A stretch of DNA of 64,000 nt, from positions 17,328,589-17,392,588 of the forward strand of contig CP154954.1 of assembly GCA_039621445.1 (NCBI GenBank). Reading direction: 5' to 3'. Each line of letters begins with the position of its first letter. Position 1 is the first letter of the stretch. The translations under genes were made by a program, and so were the position numbers. Shown piece by piece: positions 20,146 to 30,682 of the stretch. The stretch is from Euglena gracilis. Taxonomy: Eukaryota > Euglenida > Euglenophyceae > Euglenales. The notes beneath the pieces are model-generated. The model was not told the DNA's origin. It saw only the letters and a list, made by a program, of their open reading frames with translations, and ran no database searches.

Positions 20146-21387
20146 GGTAAAAACCTGGCCCAGGGGAGCGGCGAACTGGTTCGCGAGGGCGAGGGGTGTC
20201 AAAGTTTTCGGCAGCAAGCCTTACCCCGGGGGAGCGGCGGAGTGGTTCGCGAGGGCGAGGGGTTCAAAGTTTTCGGCAGCAAGCCTAACCCCCGGGGGAG
20301 CGGCGGAGTGGTTCGCGAGGGCGAGCTCCCCCCCCCCAGTGTGGTGTCTGAGAGGAGTCCATCAGGCTTCTGGCTGGTCTCAATTGATACTGAAATCCTG
20401 GGGGGAAAAAAAAACAAATGCAGCTTGGTTGGAATGCCCATTCAAAAATTAGACAGCAAGCCAAAAAGCAGGGGAAAAAAAATTGCCATAAAGACCATTG
20501 TAGCCATTTTCGCCCCAATCCCAACGTAGGTGGTGTTCAACTTTTCGGCAGCAAACCTTACCCCAGGGCAGCGGCGCAGTGGCTCACGAGGGCGAGCCCC
20601 CCCCCCCCCCCCGCCGCCTAAAAGGTGGTGTCCGAGACGGTTCCTCCAGGCTGCTGCATTGTCTCGACTGGCACCAAAATACTGGAAAAAAAGATTGAGT
20701 TCGGTTGAAAGTTTGCGGCAGCAACAGAACCCGGGGTAGCGGCGGAGTTGCTCCTGAGGGCGAGCCCCCCCCCCCCAGAGGGTGATGTACGAGAGGGGTT
20801 CATCAGGCTGCTGGCTGGTCTCGACTGTTGAACCAAAAAATCGGCAAAAATGCAGCTTGGTTGGAATGCCCATCCAAAAATTAGACCGCAAGCCAAAAAA
20901 AAACTGCCATAAAACATCATAGGCGGTGTCCAAGTTTTCGGCAGCAAGCCTTACCCCAGGGCAGCGGCGCAGTGGCTCACGAGGGCGAGGGGTCCCCCCC
21001 CCCCACAGGAGGTGTACGAGAGGGTTCCATCACGCTGCTGGCTGGTCTAGACTGGTACCAAAATCTTGAAGGAAAAAAAATTGAGCTCGATTGAAAATTT
21101 GCGATAGAAACCTCACCTTGGGGCAGCGGCAGAGTGGTTCGTGAGGGCGGGCAAACCCCCCCCACAAGCGCGATGTACGAGAGGGGTCCATCAGGCTTTT
21201 GGCTGGTCCCACTCTGGAACCCAAATTATGGGGGAAAAAATTAAGCTTGGTTGGAATGCCCATCCAGAAATTTGACAGCAGGCCAAAAAAAAAACTCTGA
21301 CATAAAACAACGTTTCAGTCATTATGACCAGACCAGCTGACAACATGGGCGGTGTCAAAGTTTTCGGCAGCAAGAATTACCCCGGGG

Positions 21388-21680
21388 GAGCGGCGGAGTG
21401 GTTCGCGAGGGCGAGGGGTGTCAAAATTTTCGGCAGCAAGCCTTACCCCGGGGGAGCGGCAGAGTGGTTCGCGAGGGCGAGGGGTGCCAAAGTTTTCGGC
21501 AGCAAGCCTTACCCCAGGGGAGCGGCGGAGTGGTTCACGAGGGCGAGGGGTGTCAAAGTTTTCGGCAGCAAGCCTTACCCCGGGGGAGCGGCGGAGTGGT
21601 TCGCGAGGGCGAGGGGTGTCAAAGTTTTTGGCAGCAAGCCTTACCCCGGGGGAGCGGCGGAGAGGTTCACCAGGGCGAGC
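21388..21680 (+). repeat. 66-bp satellite array, 5 copies
   Basis: Copies start at 21388, 21454, 21520, 21586 and 21652, exact 66-bp spacing. The last copy (GAGGTTCACCAGGGCGAGCC) runs into poly-C. Confidence 0.85.
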
Positions 21681-22701
21681 CCCCCCCCCCAGATTGTGGT
21701 GTCTGAGAGGAGTCCATCAGGCTTCTGGCTGGTCTGAATTGATACTGAAATCCTGGGGGAGAAAAGAAAAACAAATGCAGCTTGGTTGGAATGCCCATTC
21801 AAAAATTAGACAGCAAGCCAAAAAGGGAAAAAAAAATTGCCATAGAAACCATTGTAGCCATCTTCGCCCCAATCCCAACGTAGGTGGTGTTCAACTTTTC
21901 GGCAGCAAACCTTACCCCAGGGCAGCGGCGCAGTGGTTCACAAGGGCAAGCCCCCCCCCCCCTAAAGGGTGGTGTCCGAGACGGTTCCACCAGGCTGCTG
22001 ACTTGCCTCGACTGGCACCAAAATACTGGAAAAAAAAGATTGAGTTCGGTTGAAAGTTTGCGGCAGCAACCTAACCCGGGGTAGCGGCGGAGTTGCTCCT
22101 GAGGGCGAGCCCCTCCCCCCCCCTCCCCAGAGGGTGATGTACGAGAGGGGTTCATCAGGCTGCTGGCTGGTCTAGACTCTTGAACCAAAAAATCTTGGCA
22201 AAAGTGCAACTTGGTTGTAATGCCTATCCAAAAATTTGACAGCAAGCCAGAAAGACAAAACAAATTTGCCATAAAACATCATAGGGGGTGTCCAAGTTTC
22301 CCGCAGCAAGCCTTAGCCCCAGGGCAGCGGCGCAGTAATCCACGAGGGCGAGGGGGGTCCCCCCCCCCCCACAGAAGGTGTCCCAGAGGGTTCCATCACG
22401 CTGCTGGCTGGCCTAGACTGGTGCCGAAATCCTGGGGGGAAAAAAAATTGAGCTCGGTTGAAAATTTGCGGCAGCAACCTCACCTTGGGGCAGCGGCAGA
22501 GTGGTTCGTGAGGGACAGCCTCCTCCCAAGAGAGTGATGTAGGAGAGGGGTCCATAAGGCTTCTGGCTGGTCCCCACTTTGGAACCCAAATTACAAAAAA
22601 AAAACGGCTTGGTCGGAATGTCCATCCAGAAATTCAACAACAAACCAAAAAAAAAACAACCATAAAACCATAAACCATAAACCATAAAACAGCATCTGGG
22701 G

Positions 22702-23260
22702 GAGCGGCGGAGTGGTTCGCGAGGGCGAGGGGTGTCAAAGTTTTCGGCAGCAAGCCTTACCCCGGGGGAGCGGCGGAGTGGTTCGCGAGGGCGAGGGGTG
22801 TCAGAGTTTTCGGCAGCAAGCCTTACACCGGGGGAGCGGCGGAGAGGTTCATGAGGGCGAGGGGTGTCAAAGTTTTCGGCAGCAAGCCTTACCCCGGGCG
22901 AGCGGCGGAGTGGTTCATGAGGGCGAGGGGTGTCAAAGTTTTCGGCAGCAAGCCTTACCCCGGGGGAGCGGCGGAGTGGTTCGCGAGGGCGAGGAGTGTC
23001 AAAGTTTTCGGCAGCAAGCCTTACCCCGGGGGAGCGGCGGAGTGGTTTGCGAGGGCGAGGGGCGTCAAAGTTTTTGACAGCAAGCCTTACCCCGGGGGAG
23101 CGGCGGAGTGGTTCGCGAGGGCGAGGGGTGTCAAAATTTTCGGCAGCAAGCCTTACCCCGGGGGAGGCGGAGTGGTTCGCGAGGGCGAGGGGTGTCAAAG
23201 TTTTCGGCAGCAAGCCTTACCCCGGGGGAGCGGCGGAGTGGTTCGCGAGGGCGAGCTCCC
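22702..23260 (+). repeat. 66-bp satellite array, 9 copies
   Basis: Copies start at 22702, 22768, 22834, 22900, 22966, 23032, 23098, 23164 and 23228. The copy at 23164 is two bases short. Variation between copies is a few substitutions, which points to recent homogenisation. Confidence 0.85.
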
Positions 23261-24256
23261 CCCCAGAGTGTGGTGTCTGAGAGGAGTCCATCAGGCTTCT
23301 GGCTGGTCTGAATTGATACTGAAATCCTGGGGGAAAAAAAAACAAATGCAGCTTGGTTGGAATGCCCATTCAAAAACTAGACAGCAAGCCAAAAAAAAAA
23401 ACTGCCATAAAAACCATTGTAGCCATCTTCGCCCCAATCCCAACATAGGCGGTGTTCAACTTTTCGGCAGCAAACCTTACCCCAGGGCAGCGGCGCAGTG
23501 GTTCACAAGGGCGAGCCCCCCCCCCCTAAAGGGTGGTGTCCAAGACCATTCAACCAGGCTGCTGACTTGCCTCGACTGGCACCAAAATACTGGAAAAAAA
23601 AGATTGAGTTCGGTTGAAAGTTTGCGGCAGCAACCTAACCCGGGGTAGCGGCGGAGTTGCTCCTGAGGGCGAGCCCCTCCCCCCCCCCAGAGGGTGATGT
23701 ACGAGAGGGGTTCATCAGGCTGCTGGCTGGTCTCGACTGTTGAACCAAAAAATCGGCAAAAATGCAGCTTGGTTGGAATGCCCATCCAAAAATTAGACAG
23801 CAAGCCAAAAAAACAAAAACTGCCATAAAACATCATAGGGGGTGTCCAAGTTTTCGGCAGCAAGCCTTACCCCAGGGCAGCGGCGCAGTGGTTCACGAGG
23901 GCGAGGGGTCCCCCCCCCACAGGAGGAGTCCGACAGGGTTCCATCACGCTGCTGGCTGGTCTAGACTGGTGCCGAAATCCTGGGGGAAAAAATTGAGCTC
24001 GGTTGGAGATTTGTGGCAGCAACCTCACCTTGGGGCAGCGGCAGAGTGGTTCGTGACGGACAGCCTCCTCCTAAGAGAGTGATGTACGAGAGGGGTCCAT
24101 CAGGCTTCTGGCTGGTCCCCACTCTAGAACCCAAATTATAAAAATAAAAAAAAATCAGCTTGGTTGGAATGCCCATCCAGAAAATTGACAGCAAGCCAAA
24201 AAAAAACCATAAAACCATAAACCATAAAAATAAAAACCACAAAACAGCGTCCGGGG

Positions 24257-24806
24257 GAGCGGCGGAGTGGTTCGCGAGGGCGAGGGGTGTCAAAGTTTTC
24301 GGCAGCAAGCCTTACCCCATGGGAGCGGCGGAGTGGTTCGCGAGGGCGAGGGGTGTCAAAGTTTTCGGCAGCAAGCCTTACCCCGGGGAGCGGCGGAGTG
24401 GTTCGCGAGGGCGAGGGGTGTCAAAGTTTTCGGCAGCAAGCCTTACCCCGGGGGAGTGGCGGAGTGGTTCGCGAGGGCGAGGGGTGTCAAAGTTTTCGGC
24501 AGCAAGCCTAACCCCGGGGGAGCGGCGGAGTGGTTCGCGAGGGCGAGGGGTGTCAAAGTTTTCGGCAGCAAGCCTTACCCCGGGGGAGCGGCGGAGTGGT
24601 TCGCGAGGGCGAGGGGTGTCAAAGTTTTCGGCAGCAAGCCTTACCCCGGGGAGCGGCGGAGTGGTTCGCGAGGGCGAGGGGTGTCAAAGTTTTCGGCAGC
24701 AAGCCTTACCCCGGGGAGCGCCGGAGTGGTTCGCGAGGGCGAGGGGTGTCAAAGTTTTCGGCAGCAAGCCTAACCCCGGGGGAGTGGCGCAGTGGTTCGC
24801 GAGGGA
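24257..24806 (+). repeat. 66-bp satellite array, 9 copies
   Basis: Copies start at 24257, 24323, 24388, 24454, 24520, 24586, 24651, 24716 and 24782; three are 65 bp. The final copy diverges after GCGAGGGACAGC and is the most tRNA-like one (see next feature). Confidence 0.85.
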
Positions 24807-24824
24807 CAGCGGTGTTCAAGTCGC
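24785..24824 (+). other. tRNA-like A-box/B-box pair at the array end
   Basis: TGGCGCAGTGG (24785-24795) fits the pol III A-box consensus TRGYNNARNGG. GGTGTTCAAGTCGC (24811-24824) carries GTTCAAGTC, close to the B box GGTTCRANYCC. The spacing is shorter than in a tRNA and no cloverleaf is obvious. This hints that the satellite monomer descends from a tRNA-derived SINE head (inference). Confidence 0.3.
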
Positions 24825-24865
24825 TGTTGGTCCAGGGATGTTGAGAAAAAGTCAGGTCGAGGACG

Positions 24866-25252
24866 TTGAGGCGTAAGATGGTTGCTATAACAGAATTTGA
24901 CAGTTACAAAACCTTGGAATTTGTATGTCCAGAGCAAGGTTGCCAATTGCTGTCTGCAAAATATGTGTGTCACAAGGGTTTTGTCGTGATGCCGTTGCAC
25001 AAATGCCTCATTGTACCTTTATCTTTTTCTGCGGTGGTGGATGCGGAAAATGAAATTCAACAATACTCGATTGTCGAATTATATTACCAAATTTCTGTCA
25101 TTCGCAATCAAAAAGAAATTTATACTACAGAAAAATCATCATACAATTCTGAATCTGTGCTCACTTCATCAAGCCAGCCTGCACAATTCATCCAGCAAAA
25201 TTTTGTGGAAGCCAGAAATTGCCTTTGGTACCAACTGTGTGAAGGCAGGTAG
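24866..25252 (+). CDS. Unrecognised open frame, AT-rich
   Basis: 128 codons from ATG 24866, starting MRRKMVAITEFDSYKTLEF. Codon use is A/T-rich and unlike the GC3-rich exons, and I recognise no motif. It may be an exon of the BED-like gene that follows or a chance frame. Confidence 0.15.
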   Translation: MRRKMVAITEFDSYKTLEFVCPEQGCQLLSAKYVCHKGFVVMPLHKCLIVPLSFSAVVDAENEIQQYSIVELYYQISVIRNQKEIYTTEKSSYNSESVLTSSSQPAQFIQQNFVEARNCLWYQLCEGR

Positions 25253-25477
25253 GGGGCACTGGAAAAATTACAGGACGTCCCATTCGTAGCCCTGTCAGGC
25301 ATAAAAGCTAGTTCAATCCCAGGACCCAGGGTTGGAATTAATACACCTTGGAGGAGTTAAATACAAAAAAACTGTTTTAAACCTGTTTCAAACAGTTTCC
25401 AACCATTCAGATCGCGAAAGACAGCCTGATTCCTAACTCCTGTGTCCTGGCGCTTTATGTTCATCCTTTTCAGCACA

Positions 25478-25654
25478 ATGCCTGGTGGAAGACCGACAGA
25501 TGGTGTTTGGCATTACTTCGTGAACCATCAATTGTGCGATGGGCGCACTCGTGCTACTTTTAGATATGGTCCCCCTCGTCCAACGGATGTGGAGCCAAGC
25601 ACAACAGTGCAGGGGATTGCTACGTGCTGGGTTTACAGAAGAAGTATCACCTGA
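25478..25654 (+). CDS. BED-like N-terminus of a hAT-type transposase, remnant
   Basis: Follows the acceptor ATCCTTTTCAG. The frame starts MPGGRPTDGVWHYFVNHQL and continues to a stop after TCWVYRRSIT. MPGGRPxDxVWxxF is a common start of BED-finger proteins and hAT transposases (family knowledge). The expected CxxC and HxxxH/C zinc ligands are not visible, so the finger is degraded or lies in another exon. Downstream to 25900 only broken frames follow. Confidence 0.3.
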   Translation: MPGGRPTDGVWHYFVNHQLCDGRTRATFRYGPPRPTDVEPSTTVQGIATCWVYRRSIT

Positions 25655-26051
25655 TTGTGTCATCTGACGTTATGGGAAAGACATTGACTGCATCAATGTT
25701 CAGCCAGATGCAGATGGCGTTAAAGAAAGTTCAAGAGAAATTGGTGAAAACTATGTGTTGGATTTGTATTGTCAAGCTCCCCATGACAAAGGTTTGCCAA
25801 ACAATTCTGCCAGTGAATGTTCATTTTTCTTTTCTACAGTTGTCTGAAGGACAAGATGAGTCATGGATTGATGCGATGACAAGAGAATCAAGATGAGATG
25901 GAAGGATTGATAATCCGGACCTGAGCATGTCCCTGCTAAACTGCTCCAATTGGTTATCGTTGCGGAGACAACTTGTGTATTTTCTGCTTCTTGTTGCTTG
26001 AAGGTTTTTGTTTTTCTTGTTTGCAATGAAATGCCTCACGTTGGGCCCAAA

Positions 26052-26149
26052 CTGGCCACCGCGTCTGGCCCAAAACATGGGCAGCACATCTGGCCGGGTT
26101 TGGGCCAGATAGATGTGCTGGCCAGTTTTGGGCCAGACGCGGTGGCCAG
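26052..26149. repeat. Long imperfect palindrome
   Basis: CTGGCCACCGCGTCTGGCCC at the left is complemented by GGGCCAGACGCGGTGGCCAG at the right, and an inner AGCACATCTGGCC / GGCCAGATAGATGTGCT pair extends the arms. Copies of GGCCAGTTTTGGGC continue to ~26230. A cruciform-capable structure of ~100 bp. Confidence 0.7.
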
Positions 26150-26249
26150 TTATACTGGCAGTTTTGGGCTACAAGTCGTGGCCAGTTTTGGGCCATGGGT
26201 CGTGGCTTTGGGTCAGGTCGTGGCCAGTTTGGCTTTTTGTGGTGGCCCA

Positions 26250-27370
26250 GGCAAATGAAAGCGTGAAAAGAAAAAAATGTGCTATGCAGACCCGTTTTCC
26301 AAAGTAGAATTCCTGCTTTTTGTCCTTTTGGCCTCCCCCTTCCCTTCGACTGGAACCGGGAATTTTGTTTTTGGTCCCATGCACTTCATGATAATTTTTG
26401 ACGGTTGGCTGTGCTGCGTGGACGTCGCAAGGGCCAAAGACACGTTCCTTCTCGTGTATCAAAGACTAACATTCTGCAATTTGAATGCGTGTCATTCAAG
26501 ACGAATGCCGGCGGTTTTATACGGCGCAGGGGCTCGACTGTTTTTTACTGAATTAAACGACCTGTTTAAAACGACCCGTTTTAAAACAACCAACCCTGGC
26601 AGGACCCTACTTGCCACCTTACAAAGTACCTCCAAGCGTTCCAGCTTTTCACAGCAGCTGTGTTAACTGCTCGTTGGTGTGGAGCGGCCCCCATTCCCAC
26701 TGAGCTTTTTGTATGTGTCAAAGACGACATGACTGTGGGAGGAGATTGCACATGACCTGGTGTGTTTTCTGGCGAGACTTTTGGCATATGGATGTGTGTA
26801 GAGGGGTTAAAATGGATGCATGTGTGAGGATGAAATTGTAGGGTGCCTGTTCGTTACAAGAAGACAATGCACATACGAGGAAAACAAGGCCCAGCCATTC
26901 CGAGGGCCAGAATCAGCAGACAATTAGAGGGTTGGGAGTTGGGGGCCTGGGTTGTGGGTTGAGGGTTGGGAGTTGCGGCTCGGGTCCCAAAATAAAAGGG
27001 GGGGAAAAAAGACAGAGAAAAGAAGACCACTTAGGTGGGGAGGGTCCACCTCTTCCCAGAATTTTGGCCCGGTTCGCCGCGCCGTCGGCACGTTGACCCC
27101 CTCCCGCCACGGGGAGGCTGGGCACCGCTGGGGTCCCGGTGGGAGGGGGGTGCCTGCTAGGGGCAGGCACCCCTAATTATGATGGATTTGTGCAAGGTTG
27201 ACGGCTTGTTTTTCTTTGAAACAAAAAAAACATGTTTTTTTACATAAAAAAAACCGTCTTGGAGGGTTTAGGTGAAAAAAATTTTTGAACGTTCAATGCC
27301 TTCTTTCAAAAAAGTGCAACCGTCTCGCCGCCCGGGCGGCAAAAAGAAAACAACACACACGCACACACAA
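26250..27370. other. Unassigned interval
   Basis: Opposed short frames (plus 26277-26666, minus 26169-26462) without motifs; G-run at 26999-27005; GGGTGCCTGCTAGGGGCAGG (27148-27167), the inverted hairpin of family D, ends a GC-rich stretch; (AC)n at 27351-27370. Confidence 0.4.
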
Positions 27371-27372
27371 CA

Positions 27373-27760
27373 TTGGGAAATAATACCCCCCCCCGGGGTG
27401 CTATTAGTTTTTTTTTTTGCCCGAAGTCCCGGCCCGAGGGGTGGGTATTATTTTTCCAAAATTTTCGAAATTTTTCGAAGTCCCGTGAAACCCAAAATAG
27501 CACCCAAAACCCCCTTTGGGGTCATTTTTTGCACTTTCTTCTGAAATTTACCATTTTTTGGAGGTCAGATGAGCCAGAAAAATCCATTTTTTTCATAATT
27601 TGTTGTCAGAAATTGTGATTTTTACCTACATTTTCAGGTCAAAAATCCAGGCCTTCGGCCCGAATCCAGGGGGGGGGGGGTATTATTTCGGCGGCCGAAG
27701 TCGGACCCCAAGGGGGGGGGGTATTATTTGGGGGGGTACTATTTGGGGGGGGTTTAACAG
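27373..27760. mobile_element. TIR element with AATAATACCCCCC ends
   Basis: Left GAAATAATACCCCCCCCC; right GGGGGGGGGTATTATTTGGG and a second GGGGGGGTACTATTTGGGG block. The interior is A/T-rich without coding signal. It has the same plan as 1449-1870 (runs of C at one end, G at the other). TSD not identified. Confidence 0.45.
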
Positions 27761-28153
27761 GTTTTTTTTAAAGTCCGGCCGAGCCCCCCCCCCCCCCCCG
27801 GGGGTGATCCCCCCAGGACTGAAAATTTTTGAAAAAGTGCTATTTTTGTAATTTTTCTGTTTGTGGCCGGCGCTAACTTCGCTTCGGGCCCAGGATCTCG
27901 CCCCCCCCGAGAAAAAATTGTTTCTACACCGATGTGAGCTACCCCTTCGGGCTCCACTGTCCCGAAGCAACCCCTCCGCCTCTGGCGGTGCTTCCTGAAC
28001 TAGCGGAGGCCCGGAAACGGCCCGCCACGCACAACCAAGGCGGCAGTGAATCGGGACCATGTCATGATGTCCAAGGAATGCCCCTTGCACAACCAAGAAC
28101 CAATGCAGCACGTCGGAGCTGCAACGACGCCCCCGAGGAGCCGCAGGGCGTGA

Positions 28154-28402
28154 AAGACAGCTGAAACCGGAATCACCGGCCCACCCGTCATCAACACCCA
28201 GACCTTAAACGGCACCGAGCCCTGCCACCTCCCCATTGCCTGCCCAACCACTCTAACTCACGTGGCCGAAGAACTCTGGAAGCTGATCAACAGCGGCCTC
28301 ACCTCGCGCCTTAAACTATTCTCTAAGCTCGCCCCTTTTACCTTCCCTCCCTTCACCAACGTGCACAGACTGTTGCCTCTGTACATAGCCTTACTCCCCT
28401 GA
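28154..28402 (+). CDS. Open frame without ATG, possible terminal exon
   Basis: After the TGA at 28151 an open frame of 82 codons reads ETGITGPPVINTQTLNGTE ... LTHVAEELWKLINSGLTSRL ... NVHRLLPLYIALLP to a TGA at 28400. Codons favour C in third position and composition is natural-protein-like. No family recognised. Confidence 0.3.
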   Translation, partial: KTAETGITGPPVINTQTLNGTEPCHLPIACPTTLTHVAEELWKLINSGLTSRLKLFSKLAPFTFPPFTNVHRLLPLYIALLP

Positions 28403-28599
28403 ACCCTTCAAATCCAGTAGGCTGTGCCACTGGTCGGTGGATTCGGTTCGCCCCACCACCGTTCTCACCCTGTCCTATTTGTTTTGTCTTGTGTGGTGCT
28501 TGTGTGGTGCGTGTGTGGTGCTTCCACACTGAACCATCCACAAATGCCGACCTCCTCCAGAGGCTCTCACTCTCCCTACTCAAACTAAATACAAACCCC

Positions 28600-29010
28600 A
28601 TTTCACCGCAAACTGTGCAAACGACAACACACACACGCCAAGGAAGGCAGCACAAGAACCACCCGAGACAAACACGCCAATGAAGGCGACAAGAGCCACA
28701 CACCCCTCCCCCGAAGCACCGTACCCCCCTATTTGACCACACCCACAGGCCAACGGACCCCCCAAATGTTCAAATAAGGGGTCAAAAATTCCTTTAGAAA
28801 AAGGGCAAAAAAAATTTCCTCAAACCCAAATGCTCAATTAAGTGGCGGGTCAAATAAAGGGGGGTGGTATATTGAAGGTGAGCCTCGCTCATTTTCCACT
28901 CGCAGCAGTAACGACACTAACACGCCAAAGAAGGCAACACCAGAACACACACGCCCCCTGGCACTTTATATATTGAAGGTGTGCCTCGCTCATTTTCCAC
29001 TAACCTCTCA
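28600..29010. repeat. Short direct repeats
   Basis: ACACGCCAAKGAAGGC occurs at ~28633, ~28674 and ~28919. ATATTGAAGGTGWGCCTCGC occurs at ~28868 and ~28972, each followed by TCATTTTCCACT. No gene is supported here. Confidence 0.6.
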
Positions 29011-29149
29011 CCCAACCACCGAACACCTCTTTGTAAACCCCTCAGAAGAAAAACCGCTGACCCGTGAGCGCACAGGGAGTCACGAGGAGTTCTCCTTGTG
29101 GTGAGGGCCAAAAGAGCCATTTCCCTGGGCCCGGGGCAGTCTGGGCAGG

Positions 29150-29285
29150 GCTGCATAGAGGTAGAGGTAGAGGTCAAAGGCCTCTACCTCTATGTCAACC
29201 ACCTCTACCTCTACCTCTTTATGACCCTTTTTGAGGCCATTTTGGTACATTTTACAGACATAGAGGTGCCATAGAGGTAACACCC
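29150..29285. repeat. (GAGGTA)n / (TACCTC)n inverted tract
   Basis: ATAGAGGTAGAGGTAGAGG is followed at once by CCTCTACCTCTATG and CTCTACCTCTACCTC, so the hexamer array is folded back on itself. Two more ATAGAGGT units follow near 29260-29280. Confidence 0.65.
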
Positions 29286-29426
29286 CATCTGCTCGGAAAA
29301 TGGCGATTTTGCTTGAAAACACATGCAAAACGGCGAGGGGATGAGAAACAATATGTGGGTTGGTGATTTTGAAAGTTGTTGGCGCAGTTATGTGAGCACA
29401 TTGAGCAATTCTGAAAACCTTTCATG

Positions 29427-29629
29427 TAACGTGACCCCCCCCCTATATGGCACCCCCCTGGGAGCGTTTTGACCCCCCTAGCGACTATTGGGGGGGGGTG
29501 ACAATTAGGGGGGGGTTACTCAATTCACCCCACATTTCCATGGGTCCATGGGTAACCCCCCTAATTGTCGCCCCCCCAATGGGGGGGGCGACTATTAGGG
29601 GGGGGTGACAAATAGGGGGGGTCACGTTA
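29427..29629. mobile_element. Family H TIR element, TA-flanked
   Basis: Ends TAACGTGACCCCCCC and GGGGGGGTCACGTTA are perfect complements and begin with TA, a possible TA target duplication. The 203-bp body is mostly poly-C/poly-G blocks with smaller inverted pairs (CCATGGGTCCATGG, GTGACAATTAGG/CCTAATTGTCGC). A solo left end, TTAACGTGACCCCCCCCC, sits at 54323. Confidence 0.65.
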
Positions 29630-29659
29630 TTTCTCCTTTGCTTGCAAAAAAATTCCTTT

Positions 29660-29790
29660 ATTAAGTCGGTGACCCCCCCCCACCGGACTCAGGGCAAAGC
29701 CGGTGGCCCGCTACGATGGACTCAGGGGTGACAAAGCCGGTGAGGGGGGGGTCACCGGCTTTGTCCTGAGTCCGGTGACCCCCCCCCAAT
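29660..29790. repeat. Inverted repeat with CGGACTCAGG arms
   Basis: GGTGACCCCCCCCCACCGGACTCAGGGCAAAGCCGGTG at the left is mirrored by CACCGGCTTTGTCCTGAGTCCGGTGACC on the right, with a third GGACTCAGGGGTGACAAAGCCGGTG inside. Non-coding. Confidence 0.65.
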
Positions 29791-29813
29791 TTTTAAAAAT
29801 GAATGGATGAATC

Positions 29814-30680
29814 TTGTGGGGATGTGCGGGACAACCAATTAAAAGCCAGAAAAGACCACCATGCACTAAAACGCCAGTAGGACCACAAGATTGCCAGGCA
29901 CAGCATGAGGACAGAGAGAGCCCGGAACAAAAAAACCTGGTACAAGCGTCAAGCATACGTAATGGTATTAGTAGGTTCCAGGAAGGAAAAAAATGGAGGC
30001 AGACAGTTGGTGTGATCCTCATTGCTTACGCTCCGTGTTCAAAACACGGGCGGGCATGGGGGGCATCTCCCTGCTGTCACAACGAGGACAACACCAACTG
30101 TTGCGAGGGGGGGGGCATGGCACTGCCAGCGCAATCAAGGTGCCAAAATTCGTGGCATGAGTCGCAGTCCATTGGGCGCAGCAAACCGCGTTTGCCCAAC
30201 GTCAGCAATGGCAGACGCACCCTGGGTCTGGCAGACCGAGGAGTACCGAAAGACACTGTTGAGTGCCTGTCCTCTGCCAACTCCATCCTCGAAGGAACTC
30301 TCCCAACGCAAACATGGGCCGCGGATGTATCACTCTTGAACGAAGCCCAAAGCCCTCACATTCAACAGAAGTGGTGGGGTGAATGCTTTGCGAAAACAAC
30401 GACAAACGGTTTTATCCTCCAACCTTCACGGTCAAGACGCCGTCCGGTTCGCAAGCCAACAGCGGCCCCACGCAATGGCCTGGGCTTCTGTCACACCATC
30501 CTCTGGACTGAAAACATTGGTTGCTTCTGCCGAATTCAAAGGATTTCTAAAGTGGTCACTAGGAGCACCAGTTTGCCCTCCAACGGGATCAACGTGCCCA
30601 CGCTGCACCAAGCCAATGGACAACCTGGGTAATCACCTTGTATGCTGCAGCTCAAATGGTATCACGCGGCGACATGTGGT
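29814..30680 (+). pseudogene. LINE reverse transcriptase C-terminal remnant
   Basis: The last part, frame from 30379, reads QRPHAMAWASVTPS, AEFKGFLKWSLGAPVCPP, GSTCPRCTKPMDNLGNHLV and SNGITRRH. CxxC-x5-D-xx-G-x-H-x3-C...RH after an aWxxxxPs...LG block is the well-known 3' region of reverse transcriptases of non-LTR retrotransposons. Upstream, related-looking pieces lie in another frame (ADVSLLNEAQSPHIQQKWW, frame of the 272-codon open frame from 29814), so at least one frameshift at ~30380-30400 is needed. No polymerase catalytic motif is visible. The gene stops in poly-C of a family C fragment at 30683. A dead 3' fragment. Confidence 0.6.
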
Positions 30681-30682
30681 TT

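Larger units (their letters stand above)
20146..24824 (+). repeat. 66-bp satellite in a 1.35-1.57 kb higher-order repeat
   Basis: The basic monomer is 66 bp (GAGCGGCGGAGTGGTTCGCG, AGGGCGAGGGGTGTCAAAG, TTTTCGGCAGCAAGCCTTACCCC parts). Homogeneous arrays: 3 copies from 20166, 5 from 21388, 9 from 22702, 9 from 24257. Between arrays lie ~200-bp spacer units (GAGGRGTCCATCAGGCTTCTGG, then GCAGCTTGGTTGGAATGCCC, then GGCAGCAAACC). The unit GTGGTGTCTGAGAGGAG recurs at 20341, 21696 and 23270, giving higher-order repeats of 1355 and 1574 bp that differ mainly in monomer number. Because 66 is divisible by 3 and the monomer lacks stops, several frames on both strands stay open. These are not genes. Confidence 0.85.

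Noticed and set aside
21352-23648. Open frames of 100-266 codons on both strands in the 20-24.8 kb region
   Set aside because: They are translations of a stop-free 66-bp satellite monomer in several frames. No frame is preferred and the repeats are DNA-level.
20146-24824. CRISPR array
   Set aside because: Spacing is contiguous 66-bp tandem units without unique spacers, in eukaryotic sequence; no cas genes.
29814-30632. 272-codon frame as an intact protein
   Set aside because: The recognisable RT C-terminal motif lies in another frame, so this frame is at best a piece of a frameshifted retrotransposon.
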